Source: Sipunculus nudus (Eukaryota; Annelida; Sipuncula; Golfingiida; Sipunculidae). From it: a stretch of 64,000 bases of DNA. The DNA is taken from the NCBI GenBank assembly GCA_026874595.1, contig CM049307.1:79584643-79648642 (forward strand), read 5' to 3'. The translations under genes and the position numbers were made by a program. Under the pieces are notes generated by a model, which was not told the DNA's origin, did no database searches, and worked only from the letters and a program-made list of their open reading frames with translations. This document shows positions 10,761 through 20,158 of the stretch, piece by piece (position 1 is the first letter of the stretch; the number at the start of each line of letters is the position of its first letter).

Positions 10761-11269
10761 GGGTACAGCTTCACATGCACTCTATTATAATTTTCTCTTG
10801 TATACCATTTGAGTTCTGGTTACCTCATTTATAATTTGTTAAATTGAATTTGTTTTTATTCCCTGCCTTTAAATACATATTACTGTGAGTATTGGTACCA
10901 GTACTGCCAGTACTGTAGAACTTCTTGCGACAACACGTGATCGATCTGTCACAACAATGCAATGATCACCTAAAAAGTCATAACATTATTGATAAACATC
11001 TGCTAAACCGCTTAATTGGAAACAAAATTTATGTTTTAATTTTCCCAACACCAACAGACCAACGCACACCCAAACCTTTACAAATGCTAAACCGAGTAAC
11101 ACACCATCACGTAATACAGCCTTAAAATAGTGGTGGCAAAATAGTCCGCCTCTACCTACTCCGATACGCGCCAATGACATGTTCAGATTTATAAATTCCA
11201 TGTCATTCAGGCTATATTGCGAGAAATTAAGAGAACACCCTTACCAGATAATGTGCGTCAAACTTTAAT

Positions 11270-11521
11270 ATGGGCCTTCAGACAGCTAGTGTATTGGAAA
11301 AAAAAGAAGATTCAAAGGTTAGCTTTGCATACCTTACAAGACAAGCCACGGCAGAATTAATGACATGTTATAACTTGCACTCAATTAGAGAGCTTTCGGC
11401 TGTACACCTTGCATATAAATATACTAATCTAGGGAATACAACAAATAACAGAATAGAATCCCACAATGCCATGCTGTCAAGATATATGTCAATTTCTAAA
11501 GCCATTGGCAGTTTGATGTAA
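11270..11521 (+). pseudogene. MULE/ZSWIM-like transposase C-terminal fragment
   Basis: The frame ends LGNTTNNRIESHNAMLSR, YMSISKAIGSLM, stop. The NTTNNRIESHN...L..Y motif matches the region just after the DDE core in MULE transposases and their ZSWIM-type relatives. About 80 residues are open. Upstream sequence back to 11180 looks coding but is broken. This block lies in the 816-bp segment that copy 2 lacks. Confidence 0.65.
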
Positions 11522-11740
11522 CTTTACAATTCCAAATATGTCTTAGGTACAGAAGAGTATCATCAGAAACTGTCAATCATTTTTAGAACTAAAATAATAA
11601 TTGTCTAAAAAACACTGATCTGATGGCAAAAAAATGCTACTGTTGTCTAACCAGATTAGCCTGAAAGTAAGAGTGAATCAAAATCAGTACTCACTCAGTC
11701 ATCATCAACACAAAATAGAAAAGAAAACAAAGCAACGACA

Positions 11741-12022
11741 TTGGATTGTGGCAAAGGTAATAATGATAGTTCATGTAATGAGCCTGGGATAGTTGCAAAT
11801 GCAAACAACAACACCCCACAGGCTGACAAGATTGACAATAAAGTCAATACTGGCCTGACAAAACTAACAAGTCAATGTGAGTCAAATGATTTCAAGAAGC
11901 TCCCTTATTTCAGGCTTCCAGTAATTCCGCCTGTTAGGGGTCACCCAAAATTAAAGATCAACACAAAGAAAGGAAATAACATTGAGAGACTGACATCCAA
12001 TACAGTAAAAGAAACCCCTTAG
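11741..12022 (+). pseudogene. Linker region of the MULE polyprotein
   Basis: A 93-codon frame, polar and asparagine-rich at first, then KLPYFRLPVIPPVRGHPKLK. The final part has the Pro/basic 'RGRPKxxK' look of an AT-hook-like linker before the protease. Its second half is conserved in copy 2 at 49950-50096. Confidence 0.5.
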
Positions 12023-12140
12023 ACCATCAGTCTATTACAACCTTAGATTAAACGCTAATCGTTGATCTGATAAAAAAAAACAGACACATAACAGTTGCTA
12101 CCAATTAACTCAAGAAGCAATTTACACAAATTCAGGGTCT

Positions 12141-12515
12141 TCAGGATCCAGTGATTGTCATCAAACTAATGTGTAGCTCCACCAAAGGGAAAATTTTTGC
12201 CAAATTCTGCACAACGCAGCTGGTCATTGGCCGACTGTGACCAATATGAACCAAGATTTGTACGACATAACCAGCCCATGCATAACTGTGTATGACAACC
12301 TTTATGACACAGTAACACCTAGGACGAAAATGCAGGTAGCAACCTTGGAGAATACAAATGAAAAGATGATGAAAATACACATTAAGAATTTCATAAGCAG
12401 AAGGAGGCAGTGACTGTTTGCTCTTTGTCATATCATCTGTCACATCTGTATGTTGTGGCAAAGAAACAGCAGTCATTGATATGATCAGAAATTGATGAGA
12501 AGCCATAAATTGAAA
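12141..12515 (+). pseudogene. Ulp1-like (C48) cysteine protease domain, copy 1
   Basis: One frame gives QILHNAAGHWPTVTNMNQ, DLYDITSPCITVYDNLYD, and TVTPRTKMQVATL. A shifted frame then gives DCLLFVISSVTSVCCGK. HW is the catalytic His with its following Trp, the Asp in VYD is the second catalytic residue, and D-C-x-L-F carries the nucleophile Cys. The Gly after Cys is replaced by Leu and a frameshift separates the two parts, so the domain is dead here. Such proteases are known both as SUMO peptidases and as passengers of MULE and other transposons; position next to the transposase fragment supports the latter. Confidence 0.7.
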
Positions 12516-12559
12516 TGCTTTGAAAATCAAGAATAAAACTTTATTCCTGAAATAAGTAA

Positions 12560-12790
12560 TACCATTTCCTCTAACACAAGAGGCAGCACAAAAAGGCGTT
12601 CTTTAACAGTCCCCGTTTACTGTACATGAAGGTAGCCCGACAATGGAGAAGGAAGAATGATTCAATGTTGCACCTGCCCAGGCTTGTTTCGTCACACCTG
12701 CCTCACAGTTAAGAAAGAGGTCTTCAAACCCCCTTACATGAGCAATTAGTGGAAATGCAGAACCTGTTCATCTTCTGTACACTAAATGAT
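12560..12790 (+). pseudogene. PHD zinc finger of the MULE polyprotein, copy 1
   Basis: The frame reads KRRSLTVPVYCT, two stops, PDNGEGRMIQCCTCPG, a shift, LFRHTCLTVKKEVFKPP and, after one stop, WKCRTC. The ligand pattern C..., C-x2-C, H-x2-C, W-x-C-x2-C is that of a PHD finger. The equivalent in copy 2 (50690-50890) lacks the last stop. It lies about 50 bp beyond the protease, as expected for the C-terminus of the same polyprotein. Confidence 0.6.
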
Positions 12791-13345
12791 TTATACATAA
12801 TGTCTTCATTCAAATCAAAAGGATCATCAAACTGGAATAAAAATGGTAATTAAGCATTAATTGTACTCCCCAAATCCTAATGATTTGTAGTTTCAATATG
12901 TACTCATGATGTCTCAAAATATCGAAGGAATTTGTGTTTCCTGCATGGTTTCCTACCACACCAATCAGCTGATAATCTAACAGATATAAAATTTAACCTT
13001 GGCTGACTCATAATTTCTAGAGTGGAAGCTGTATCACATAAAACTTCATAATACTAAAAAGCCGTCATGTATTCCAATACAGAGTGCTCTACATGAATAT
13101 CAATTCGAATACTAATCACAAAGATTAAGTTTAATTCTTTTGCATATGCAGACACAGTTCAGTGCAAGGAAACTAATACATATTGTCGACGAAATGCTCG
13201 TCCGTTAGTTTCCGGGAAGTGCTAGGAACACCTCTGTCTTTTGGGTGTATCGCGAAACCACAGGCGAGACGAGACGAGAGAAGAGTTATACATACAGAGA
13301 ACAGGAGACTCCACCACAAGAACACGATCGACAAGAAGACAACCT
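12791..13345. other. Tail of MULE relic and possible Gypsy LTR segment
   Basis: The first 150 bp align with copy 2. About 12948-13346 is missing from copy 2. The missing segment abuts the Gypsy leader and may be LTR sequence, but I cannot define LTR ends. Confidence 0.35.
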
Positions 13346-14125
13346 GCTTTGAACAGAGATTACGGTGGATTAAAGTCTTCCTCGTGTCCGGTGAGTACCT
13401 GACCATCTGCTACGACGAAGCTAGTTGGTGAGGGCATTTTCCTTGTCGATTAGCAATTTTCTGTTAAATCTGAAACTTTGCTAACAACTTCGCCCGGCGG
13501 CCGTCTTGCTGCACCTGCGTTTTGTCATTATCTCGGCCCCGGTCGGTCTCTTGTTCGCTTGTTGACCGCCTCATAGTTTATTATTTGCTGTTTTGACTAC
13601 TTATCCCGCTTAGTTTCCCATATTTGCTCACTAATTCCCGTTTTGGAGCTATAAAATTGCATTTTCCCGGTAGTTTTTAGGGTGTTTATCTGCTCTCGGA
13701 TTTTGTTCAACTCGCCTATTTCCACTTTGGCCCACCTCGTGTCTTGTTTTATTTGGCGAGATTGTTCGTCAGTTTGCATGTTTTTATCAGATTATTTTGA
13801 CTAGGGTTCAGTGTTATTGGTGATCGTTACTTTAATTGAGGAACATTTTGTGCCAGATTTAAGTTCTGTACATGGGATATTTCGCCTTTGTTCATTCTTG
13901 TGGCTGTCCGTGACGTGCTGCCACCTCGCTGCGTTTTATGCAACTATTACTTAGCCTATTCAGTATTCAGTTCATCACTCCGTCCTGTGCTGCCATCTGC
14001 CAGCCATAAGTGTCACTATTTCCTGCATGCTTTTTTAGCTGTGGTTCTGATGTTGAGCTGCTACCATCAAGTGACGTCCTTTGAACTAATCCTGATGCTT
14101 GATTAGTTTTGCTCATTCTTTCTTA

Positions 14126-14450
14126 CAGTCGACAAAAGTCGTGCAAGATGCATGATAGACACTGGAGCGGACTTTAGTTTAGCGGCGGAAGAACACTTGT
14201 CTGATATAGATAGAAAATACGCTCATCACAAGTCCCATATCATGTAAAGGCGTTTGTGGCGAATCTGTGACTGTTAAAGTAGGACGTACACAAGATGTTT
14301 ATTTGGAGAAGTCACGAGTGTAACAGCATTGTTTCCTTGATGTTCGTTGACCTGTGGTAATAATGAAATTAGGGACTGACTTTATCAAATATTAGGACCA
14401 GTAACTTTGAACTGCAAGCAAGGTTTTTGCATGTAGCAGCAACAGTTTCC
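14126..14450 (+). pseudogene. Gypsy aspartic protease fragment, copy 1
   Basis: The frame contains ARCMIDTGADFSLAAEEHL, with the DTG(A) catalytic triad at 14158-14169. After shifts come CKGVCGESVTVKVG and MKLGTDFI, the C-terminal ILGxDF-type strand of retropepsins. This is the expected order protease then RT, but the RT is missing here. Confidence 0.7.
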
Positions 14451-14689
14451 TAGGTTCCGTTGTTCGTCGTACACGTAGTGCACCAAAGGACTGCAAACAG
14501 TTAGGGCAGTGGTAATTATTCCATGTTATACCGAACAATTTGTGTGATGCAGAATTGAAGGAATCAGTGTATTTAGAATATTTAGTGTAGCCTCTCCGGG
14601 AGCTCGAGGCGGCGATCTGCCGGGCAAGTTCAGTAATCCGTTCAGGGGCAACAAGTGAGGTCTGGTTACGTGTGGCTCATATTGGGGCA

Positions 14690-15108
14690 ATGTTTGCCAA
14701 TAGTATCGTTTCGGATGACGGGTCTTCGACATTACCGCCAATTGCTTCTTTCATCACACGCTTCAACCTGAACAGCGGCGGTATACCACAACAGAGAAAA
14801 AACTGCTAGCCGTAATTTTGGCCGTTAGAACGTTCAGGATATATTTGAGTAAAACTTTTGACTTGGCAACAGATCACCGAGCACCCACCTGTCTTAATAG
14901 CCTTGATATAAATGATCAAGAAGATCATCGAGCATGTTTGATAGAATATCTTCAGGATTTTACCTTCCACGTGATCCACAAGGCAGAGAAAAGCTCTGAA
15001 ATGGCCATGGCCTACTATCTCTCAATTGCTTCCATCGTAACCGCAATACCGAACTTAGATGATCTCAGCTGGGACTCTCTGTTTACTCTGGAGAACGATT
15101 TCCTTTGA
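14690..15108 (+). pseudogene. Gypsy RNase H fragment, copy 1
   Basis: It reads FANSIVSDDGS, then LAVILAVRTFRIYL, ATDHRAPTCLNSLDINDQ, IEYLQDFTFHVIHKAEK and EMAMAYYLS. TDHRA...L....D......R..EYLQ.F.F...H....N..AD.LS is the RNase H core and C-terminus of Ty3/Gypsy pol. The first catalytic region (DASDDGVGA in copy 2) is lost at the deletion junction. The final AD is changed to AY. Confidence 0.75.
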
Positions 15109-15120
15109 TATGTAGTGCTT

Positions 15121-15700
15121 GTTTTATTCTTTTTCCTGATCATATGACATTTTCTCGAAACATACAAAAAAAATCAAAAATAAAATACCGCCCGCCCCCA
15201 GTGATTTCTGAAAAAAAGTGCCTGAGAACCATCCTTTTTATTATTTTTTTCTAATTTGTATGATTTCCTTTCAATTTTGGAAAAAAGTCAAATAAGAGCA
15301 ATCATGCAAGTTTCTCAGCTTAGGTTCCATCTAGTGTTCCAAAAGGTCAAGGTAACAGGACCCACTTATTTCAGAAGATTGTGGATGCATTTTAAGCCAA
15401 ACCTATATTCCAAAGTATTCTTACTAGAACATTGAGTGACCTAGCAAAAGGGGAAGAAACCTGTTGATTTTTAGGGTCATAAGTTCAAAGGTAAATGTAA
15501 CCGGGCCGACTGTCCGCAAATTTGTTTCCAGATGATCACTCCAGTTAGGACTGACAGATTGGCTTCAAACTTGATCACAAGACCCACATTTTTAAAAAGC
15601 TCAAATACATCCTTACTGACAAATTCAGCTGAGCGTTGAGACCCATTGTCCCTGGTTACATTTATTTCCATGTATTTTACAGTGTTATGTAAAAAGTTTA
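15121..15700. repeat. Degenerate 'aaggtcaaggtaac' dispersed repeat
   Basis: Two loosely related halves contain ccaaaaggtcaaggtaacag (15339) and ttcaaaggtaaatgtaacc (15484), each followed by a similar run ending in an 'acttgatcac/aagcca' segment. This looks like the common mollusc 'ggtcaaaggtcaaggtcac' repeat family, which is inference. No coding potential is seen. Confidence 0.4.
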
Positions 15701-16049
15701 TTTTTACAGGCAGAACCTTGATTAATTCATTATAGTTAGTTATATCATTATTCCAAAAAGAAAAATAATGCTGCAGAGATGTTCTTAATCATTTATTGGA
15801 TTGAAAAGAAAATCTTGATGGTTATGCATCATTTGAATACTACTTGCTAATATACATTTGCAACATGGTAATTAAGTGTTTGTGTTATTAAAGACTTGGT
15901 GCAACTTATGCCTGGCAGGAGGGAGTAACCTACATATCTTGTTTTTCTATGTCTGCAAAAGTGACTAAGCCTGAAGGTAAAAGTAATGAATCCAGAATAA
16001 AGAAGATAAGTGATATATAGTGGGGAAAGCAGAAATTGGGAAAGGAGGA

Positions 16050-16760
16050 AAAAGGACCAATGAACAATTCCGTGCAAAGCATTTTAATCCTTTACCCAAG
16101 GAACGATTGCCAACTTTAGAGGAGCTCATATCTGACCTATACCTGTCCAGCATTTGTATTGTACAGAAACAGTTACGCTAAGCCATGCTGTACTCACTCC
16201 TATCAACCAAAGAACGGTATCAATGAGAGAAGTCGTACTGAATATGTCAGCTTTAGTCCCTAAGCCACTCTTTCAACTTGTGAAGGATTCATCTTGTGAT
16301 CTTCCCGTCTTCAATCAGGTATAGGTAGTTGCTCTTGTTGATGCAACTGTCAGGCAACATTACAACAATGTATTGCAGCAACAACGAATTGGAAGGTTCA
16401 CTTCTTGGCAAGCTCATTTTGAACACATCATATACATTCTACAGCCAAGTTCAGCATCAAATGATGGTAGCCAAGCGTCACTGGTGGGGCTTTTTAGTTT
16501 ACACTAGGCATGCTGTGAGCGGATTGAGACTATTAGGAAACATCAAGCTCAGCTGCTGCTTGCTGCCAATGTGGTATTCCACTCTCATATCCTGCCTGAC
16601 ATAGAAGTATGGAACCACAACCACCAACAACGACAGCTACCGATAATGACCGTTGTGAATTGCCTTCAGCGAACAGGGTGTGCAAATTCACCCCCAGGGA
16701 AGAAAAGAAGAACTGTTAGGAGGAAACACAAAAGTTAAACATCAGCGCCTATATACCAGT
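16050..16760 (+). other. Possible decayed coding segment, family unknown
   Basis: Stretches read RAKHFNPLPKERLPTLEELI, RQHYNNVLQQQRIG and AANVVFHSHILPDIEVW on the plus strand with stops between. A donor-like CAG|GTATAG sits at 16318. Amino-acid composition is protein-like, but I recognise no domain. Confidence 0.3.
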
Positions 16761-17347
16761 GTGCGAAGACAGTGATCCCAATGCTGATAACAGTGTTTGA
16801 TGTTTTACCAATGTTTAACCAGTGGTTCCCCTGGGGATGTGTTTGGTTAGAGCATTATGTTTACGGTAATAACAACTGGTTCTGTAGTCAATGTTCAAAT
16901 AACCATTAGATTTTATAATAATTATATATACTTCTCATGTATCTTCATAAGGTACGAAACCGTCTGTGTAGTTTTTTATTTTGTCATCATGTCATCCAGG
17001 ATTGGAATCAGGTTCAGTTGGATGGTGCTCCTCGATATTGCAAACCACTGTATAAGTTGTCAAAACATATGATAAATGTTAAATAAGTGGTGCTTTATGC
17101 TTTGTTAAAGACCTTTATAACACTTCATGAACTTGATTATAAACACTACCAAGTTTATGGTGAGTAAAAAAAATTACACACACACACACACATACATATA
17201 CATTAGATCAGCCTGCAATTGTATGTGCCTGTTGTTTATATATAAAAATGCACCTTTAACTGTTTAGGTAGTAAATATAATATTCTAGTCTGCAGATTGT
17301 TTCATTAGGCTTTCAGTGATCACTAGCACTATGAGCTTTTAGGTTAA
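16761..17347. other. Spacer, (CA)n tract, no gene
   Basis: Contains a short (AC)n microsatellite at about 17174-17194. Nothing else is recognised. Confidence 0.5.
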
Positions 17348-17574
17348 ATATTTTATGAGATGGATATTTAAAATAATGATCCATATTGTTACCATACCTT
17401 ATATACATATTTTATGAAATGGATATTTTAAATAATGATCCACTTTGTTACCATACCTTATATAAATATTTTATGAAATGGATATTTTAAATAATGATCC
17501 ACTTTGTTACCATACCTTATATAAATATTTTATGAAACGGATATTTTAAATAATGATCCACTTTGTTACCATAC
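17348..17574. repeat. 59-bp tandem repeat, about 3.9 copies
   Basis: Unit starts at 17348, 17407, 17466 and 17525, each opening atattttatga and containing taatgatccac and ttgttaccatac. The spacing is exactly 59 bp each time and divergence is low apart from the first copy. Confidence 0.95.
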
Positions 17575-17617
17575 AAGCGAATTTGCTGATCCCAGCCTGA
17601 ACTTAGAGTTGGTATTT

Positions 17618-18113
17618 TCAGGTGGGCATGGCGCTGTCAGCTAGAATGACATCACCTGCGTCACTTGTTTTCAGGAAGCACGAGTCATGGACGACACCTC
17701 TATCGCTTGTTCTGCCTCCTTACCCTGATGACAGGAATGGTAAAGATTCATTTGGAGATATACCAATCAAGTATTAAATGGTATTATGTTTCTTATAATC
17801 ACTCCAGGTGAGTTCCTGCGCTCCAGGCGGCGAGACTTCTCTATGAAAACCTCAGTCCTGTGTATTGTGCACCTAAGATTTGGTTAACCTTGTACAGCTC
17901 ATTTGGCATGTGCTGCTGAATTACCTCTTTGCATGGCCAAAACACCAGGGTTTTCAAATGCTTGTTCAAGAAATGGATCCAAGTGATGATTATCTTTGAG
18001 CAGAGACTTTGAGAAATGCGAAACATGTGGCACAAAAGGCTATCGGTTACACCTAACCGTAGCCTCATAAGTACTTGGATTAGCTGATTTTTACAATTAA
18101 TTAATGAAAACAT
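17618..18113 (-). pseudogene. PIF/Harbinger-superfamily (DDE_Tnp_4, ISL2EU-type) transposase relic
   Basis: On the minus strand the first part (18113-17841) reads LMRLRLGVTDSLLCHMF, RISQSLCSKIIITWIHFL, then LVFWPCKEVIQQHMP: the helix-turn-helix segment in front of DDE_Tnp_4 domains. After a shift come TWSDYKKHNTI, a stop, YLIGISPNESLPFLSS, a stop, GGRTSDRGVV and AGDVILAD. W-S-x-Y-K-x-H-N-T and G-G-R-x-S-D are typical of IS4EU/ISL2EU transposases. The first catalytic region (family D-C-T-E) is eroded. At least three stops show it is inactive. It is a separate family from the Harbinger element starting at 18237. Confidence 0.75.
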
Positions 18114-18236
18114 ATGGCATAAAGAATAAATAAGCTTTAAATATATAAATTCTCATTTATATATATTTTTACCGCCCAATTAATTAATTTAAAGACATAA
18201 ACACCTGGGCCACACACACGTTTGTGTACAGTCTAA

Positions 18237-18425
18237 AGGTGCTTTTCCATAAGTGCGTAGTCCGTATCCGTAGTCCGTATGCGTAGTCCGCATGCGTAGT
18301 CCGCAAAAATGGCATTGTAGACTTTTTAACTGGGCCGTTTTCATTCATCCGCATGCGTAGTACGTATGCGTAGTCCGTATGCGTAGTCCGTATCCGCACG
18401 CTGCCGGGAGCGATTTTTGCGCCCT
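18237..18425 (+). repeat. Harbinger left TIR and subterminal gtagtccgtatgc repeats
   Basis: A TIR of about 22 bp, then at least seven copies of (g)cgtagtccg(t/c)atgcg in two clusters separated by the segment aatggcattgtagacttttt. The same structure is found at 33494-33660 and inverted at 34040-34158. Confidence 0.85.
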
Positions 18426-18553
18426 ACGCATACCAATCATCGTGTCGATTTCACAGTATGGTAGGGATTTCCATCTTTCCACGTGACACCTTGACCCCAA
18501 TATCCCGCGAAGTGATGTTTGGAGCACGTGTATGCACCTTTTCAACAGCTCAA

Positions 18554-18706
18554 CATGCCACCTTCTGCAATTAGTGTTGCCATTCTTGAACATTTGATCG
18601 AACTGGTTAGAAAAAAATAAGTGTATATATGATCACAAGGATGCCATCCAGCTTGCAAACATCTGGAACAGCACAGAAAAAATACTATATGTGCCTGGAA
18701 TGACTG
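18554..18706 (+). pseudogene. MADF/Myb-like protein of Harbinger, exon 1
   Basis: Starts ATG at 18554 (MPPSAISVAILEHLIELVR). A frameshift follows at an A run near 18612, and then YDHKDAIQLANIWNSTEK and YVPGMTG lead to a donor (ACTG|GTAAGT). LIxLVR..P..YD..HKD...A...W is the first half of the MADF DNA-binding fold. In PIF/Harbinger elements the Myb-like partner helps bring the transposase into the nucleus and to the TIRs (established for the superfamily). Confidence 0.75.
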
Positions 18707-19152
18707 GTAAGTGACCTATAAATTTAGGGTGTATTTTTTTAGATCATCTAATGTGTGTGAGGGTGATGGAGTATTCAAGGAAACTTTCAACCGATATATT
18801 TTTCTTGGTAAATTCTTAATATAGAAACCCACTCCCATTGAGGAGTGGGATCTTGAAAAGCATTTATGGTAAAATAATAATAATAATAATAATGACAAGC
18901 TCAATATAGACTTCTGACAACAGACCCTTGACCATGTCACTGTAATTAGGCTAATTTTTACCAGATGCACTCATCCAATTTTTATATTTTTTTAATTCCA
19001 GATTTATGGTATGGATAAAAAAAGGAAAAATGTGTACAGGTCGTCGTGTTTTTTATATCATATATTCGATGCACTATAGCTGTTGTCTATTTCATGTGGA
19101 TACAAAATATATGCATGGCTGTACGATGTCAGCAAAAATATGTTACTTGCAG

Positions 19153-19311
19153 GTACAGAATGGAAAGTAAAATGGCGCACTCAAAGAGACCAATATGTGA
19201 GAAAAAAACGTGAGATGAAGAAAAGAAAAGCGGCCAAGGAGCCAAACTAGTAAATCAGTGGAAATTCTTGGATGTGATGAGCTTCCTTGATAGTTACATA
19301 GAAGAATCTGC
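19153..19311 (+). pseudogene. MADF/Myb-like protein of Harbinger, exon 2
   Basis: Acceptor (ttgcag at about 19147-19152), then TEWKVKWRTQRDQYVRKKRE, the third MADF helix (KxRWRxLRDxYVREKK). A basic run ends at a TAG at 19248. In a shifted frame AKLVNQWKFLDVMSFLDSYI and EES follow, matching the post-MADF 'W.....MSFLD.FI' segment, then a donor (C|GTAAGT). So one frameshift separates two recognisable halves. The phase joins exon 1. Confidence 0.75.
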
Positions 19312-19488
19312 GTAAGTGGAGAGGGAGTCGCTTTCTGCATTTTTTTTGTTATCATAAATTACAATAAATATCAAAAGATATAGAGGTATATTATTTAAAT
19401 TAAAATTGGTTCGTATTAGTTTGAATTTTGTGCTTGTGCCTTTTGGAACTGTTTCTTATACGATGTCCTCGATCAGGCTTATCGGAAT

Positions 19489-19510
19489 GGGGGGGGGGGG
19501 GGGGGGGGGG
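19489..19510. repeat. Poly-G tract, 22 bases
   Basis: Uninterrupted G run within the Harbinger relic. Confidence 0.95.
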
Positions 19511-19629
19511 CGGCTTTTATTGTTTTTCAAGGTAGTATTCAACTCCATGTTCCAGATTATGTCCGATCCCTTTAGTTGTTGACATACTTGGACAATGGTT
19601 ACGCATCATCAATGTATTCTATTTATTTT

Positions 19630-19974
19630 ATTCCGTAAGACCCCACGTCAATACAGATGAATTTCAGATTTGCATCCACTAGCGCCAGGAGCACCGTTGA
19701 AAATGTGCCCTTGTAATTGAAGTAGAGTGATCAAGTTTTATTTGGTGTTTTCATGACTACATGTTTCCGTCTAACGCACCAATACACAGAGGTAAATTCC
19801 ACTTCTCTTGGAAATTATCTGCAATTCGTTGCCAGTCCTGACAGGTTTCTGGCATCTTCATGTAAAGGCCCGAAAGGTTATCCCATATAATCTGGCAAAC
19901 TTCGGGGACTATTCTTGAAACGGTAGTTATACCGAGACGATAACTGAATCCCAAGGACTTAAGTTCACCTGAAG
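19630..19974 (-). pseudogene. PIF/Harbinger DDE transposase (N-terminal half)
   Basis: Minus strand: acceptor (ttctag), then SGELKSLGFSYRLGITTVSR, IVPEVCQIIWDNLSGLYMK, WQRIADNFQEKWNLPLCIGA and LDGN. After a shift come [20 protein letters not shown] and [13 protein letters not shown]. IGALDGxH holds the first catalytic Asp (the following His is Met here). [11 protein letters not shown]..IDVGxxG holds the second Asp region of the HARBI1-type fold. The third catalytic residue would be to the left and is not seen. Convergent with the MADF gene. Confidence 0.8.
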
Positions 19975-20050
19975 CTAGAAATCTAAAATATAAGAATAAA
20001 TCAAATCTGAGATAGTATCATATTGTGACTAACACGCACAATGACAAGCA

Positions 20051-20112
<62 letters not shown>
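20051..20112. repeat. (CT)n(AT)n compound microsatellite
   Basis: A tctctctc run passes into alternating AT. It lies just beyond the decayed right side of the Harbinger element. Confidence 0.9.
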
Positions 20113-20118
<6 letters not shown>

Positions 20119-20158
20119 TAAATTAATGTTCAGTTAGTTTGACTTAAATCTGTTGGTA

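Larger units (their letters stand above)
10900..12790 (+). mobile_element. MULE-type element relic with Ulp1 and PHD domains (copy 1)
   Basis: A plus-strand series of degraded coding blocks in the order transposase C-terminal region (about 11250-11520), linker (11741-12022), Ulp1-like cysteine protease (about 12141-12515) and PHD zinc finger (about 12560-12780). This order is seen in Mutator-like elements that carry a C48 protease. All parts have stops or frameshifts. A sister copy lies at 49847-50890 but lacks the transposase block. Confidence 0.65.
13346..15120 (+). mobile_element. Ty3/Gypsy retrotransposon relic (copy 1)
   Basis: The leader (13346-14100) aligns with copy 2 at 51053-51700. 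Copy 2 keeps an actggcgacgaagct primer-binding-site-like motif; here it is shortened to acgacgaagct at about 13412. Protease (14126-14450) and RNase H (14690-15108) fragments follow, while the reverse transcriptase between them has been deleted. Stops and shifts are present throughout. Confidence 0.75.
18237..19990. mobile_element. PIF/Harbinger transposon with MADF and transposase genes
   Basis: The left end is TAA|AGGTGCTTTTCCATAAGTGC followed by subterminal repeats of cgtagtccgtatgcgtag. Inside are a plus-strand MADF-domain gene and a convergent minus-strand DDE transposase, the two-gene layout of PIF/Harbinger elements. The left end matches the MITE at 33494-34158 base for base over its first 40 or so positions. 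No matching right terminus is visible before the (AT)n tract at 20070, so the right end is lost. A 22-base poly-G tract interrupts it at 19489. Confidence 0.8.

Noticed and set aside
12141-12530. 129-codon minus-strand ORF
   Set aside because: It lies antisense to the Ulp1 protease motifs, which are clear on the plus strand. The same antisense frame appears in copy 2 only because the DNA is duplicated.
13183-13431. 82-codon plus-strand ORF before the Gypsy leader
   Set aside because: Shadowed by a minus-strand ORF of similar length, no domain, and lies in probable LTR or leader sequence. Not supported as a gene.
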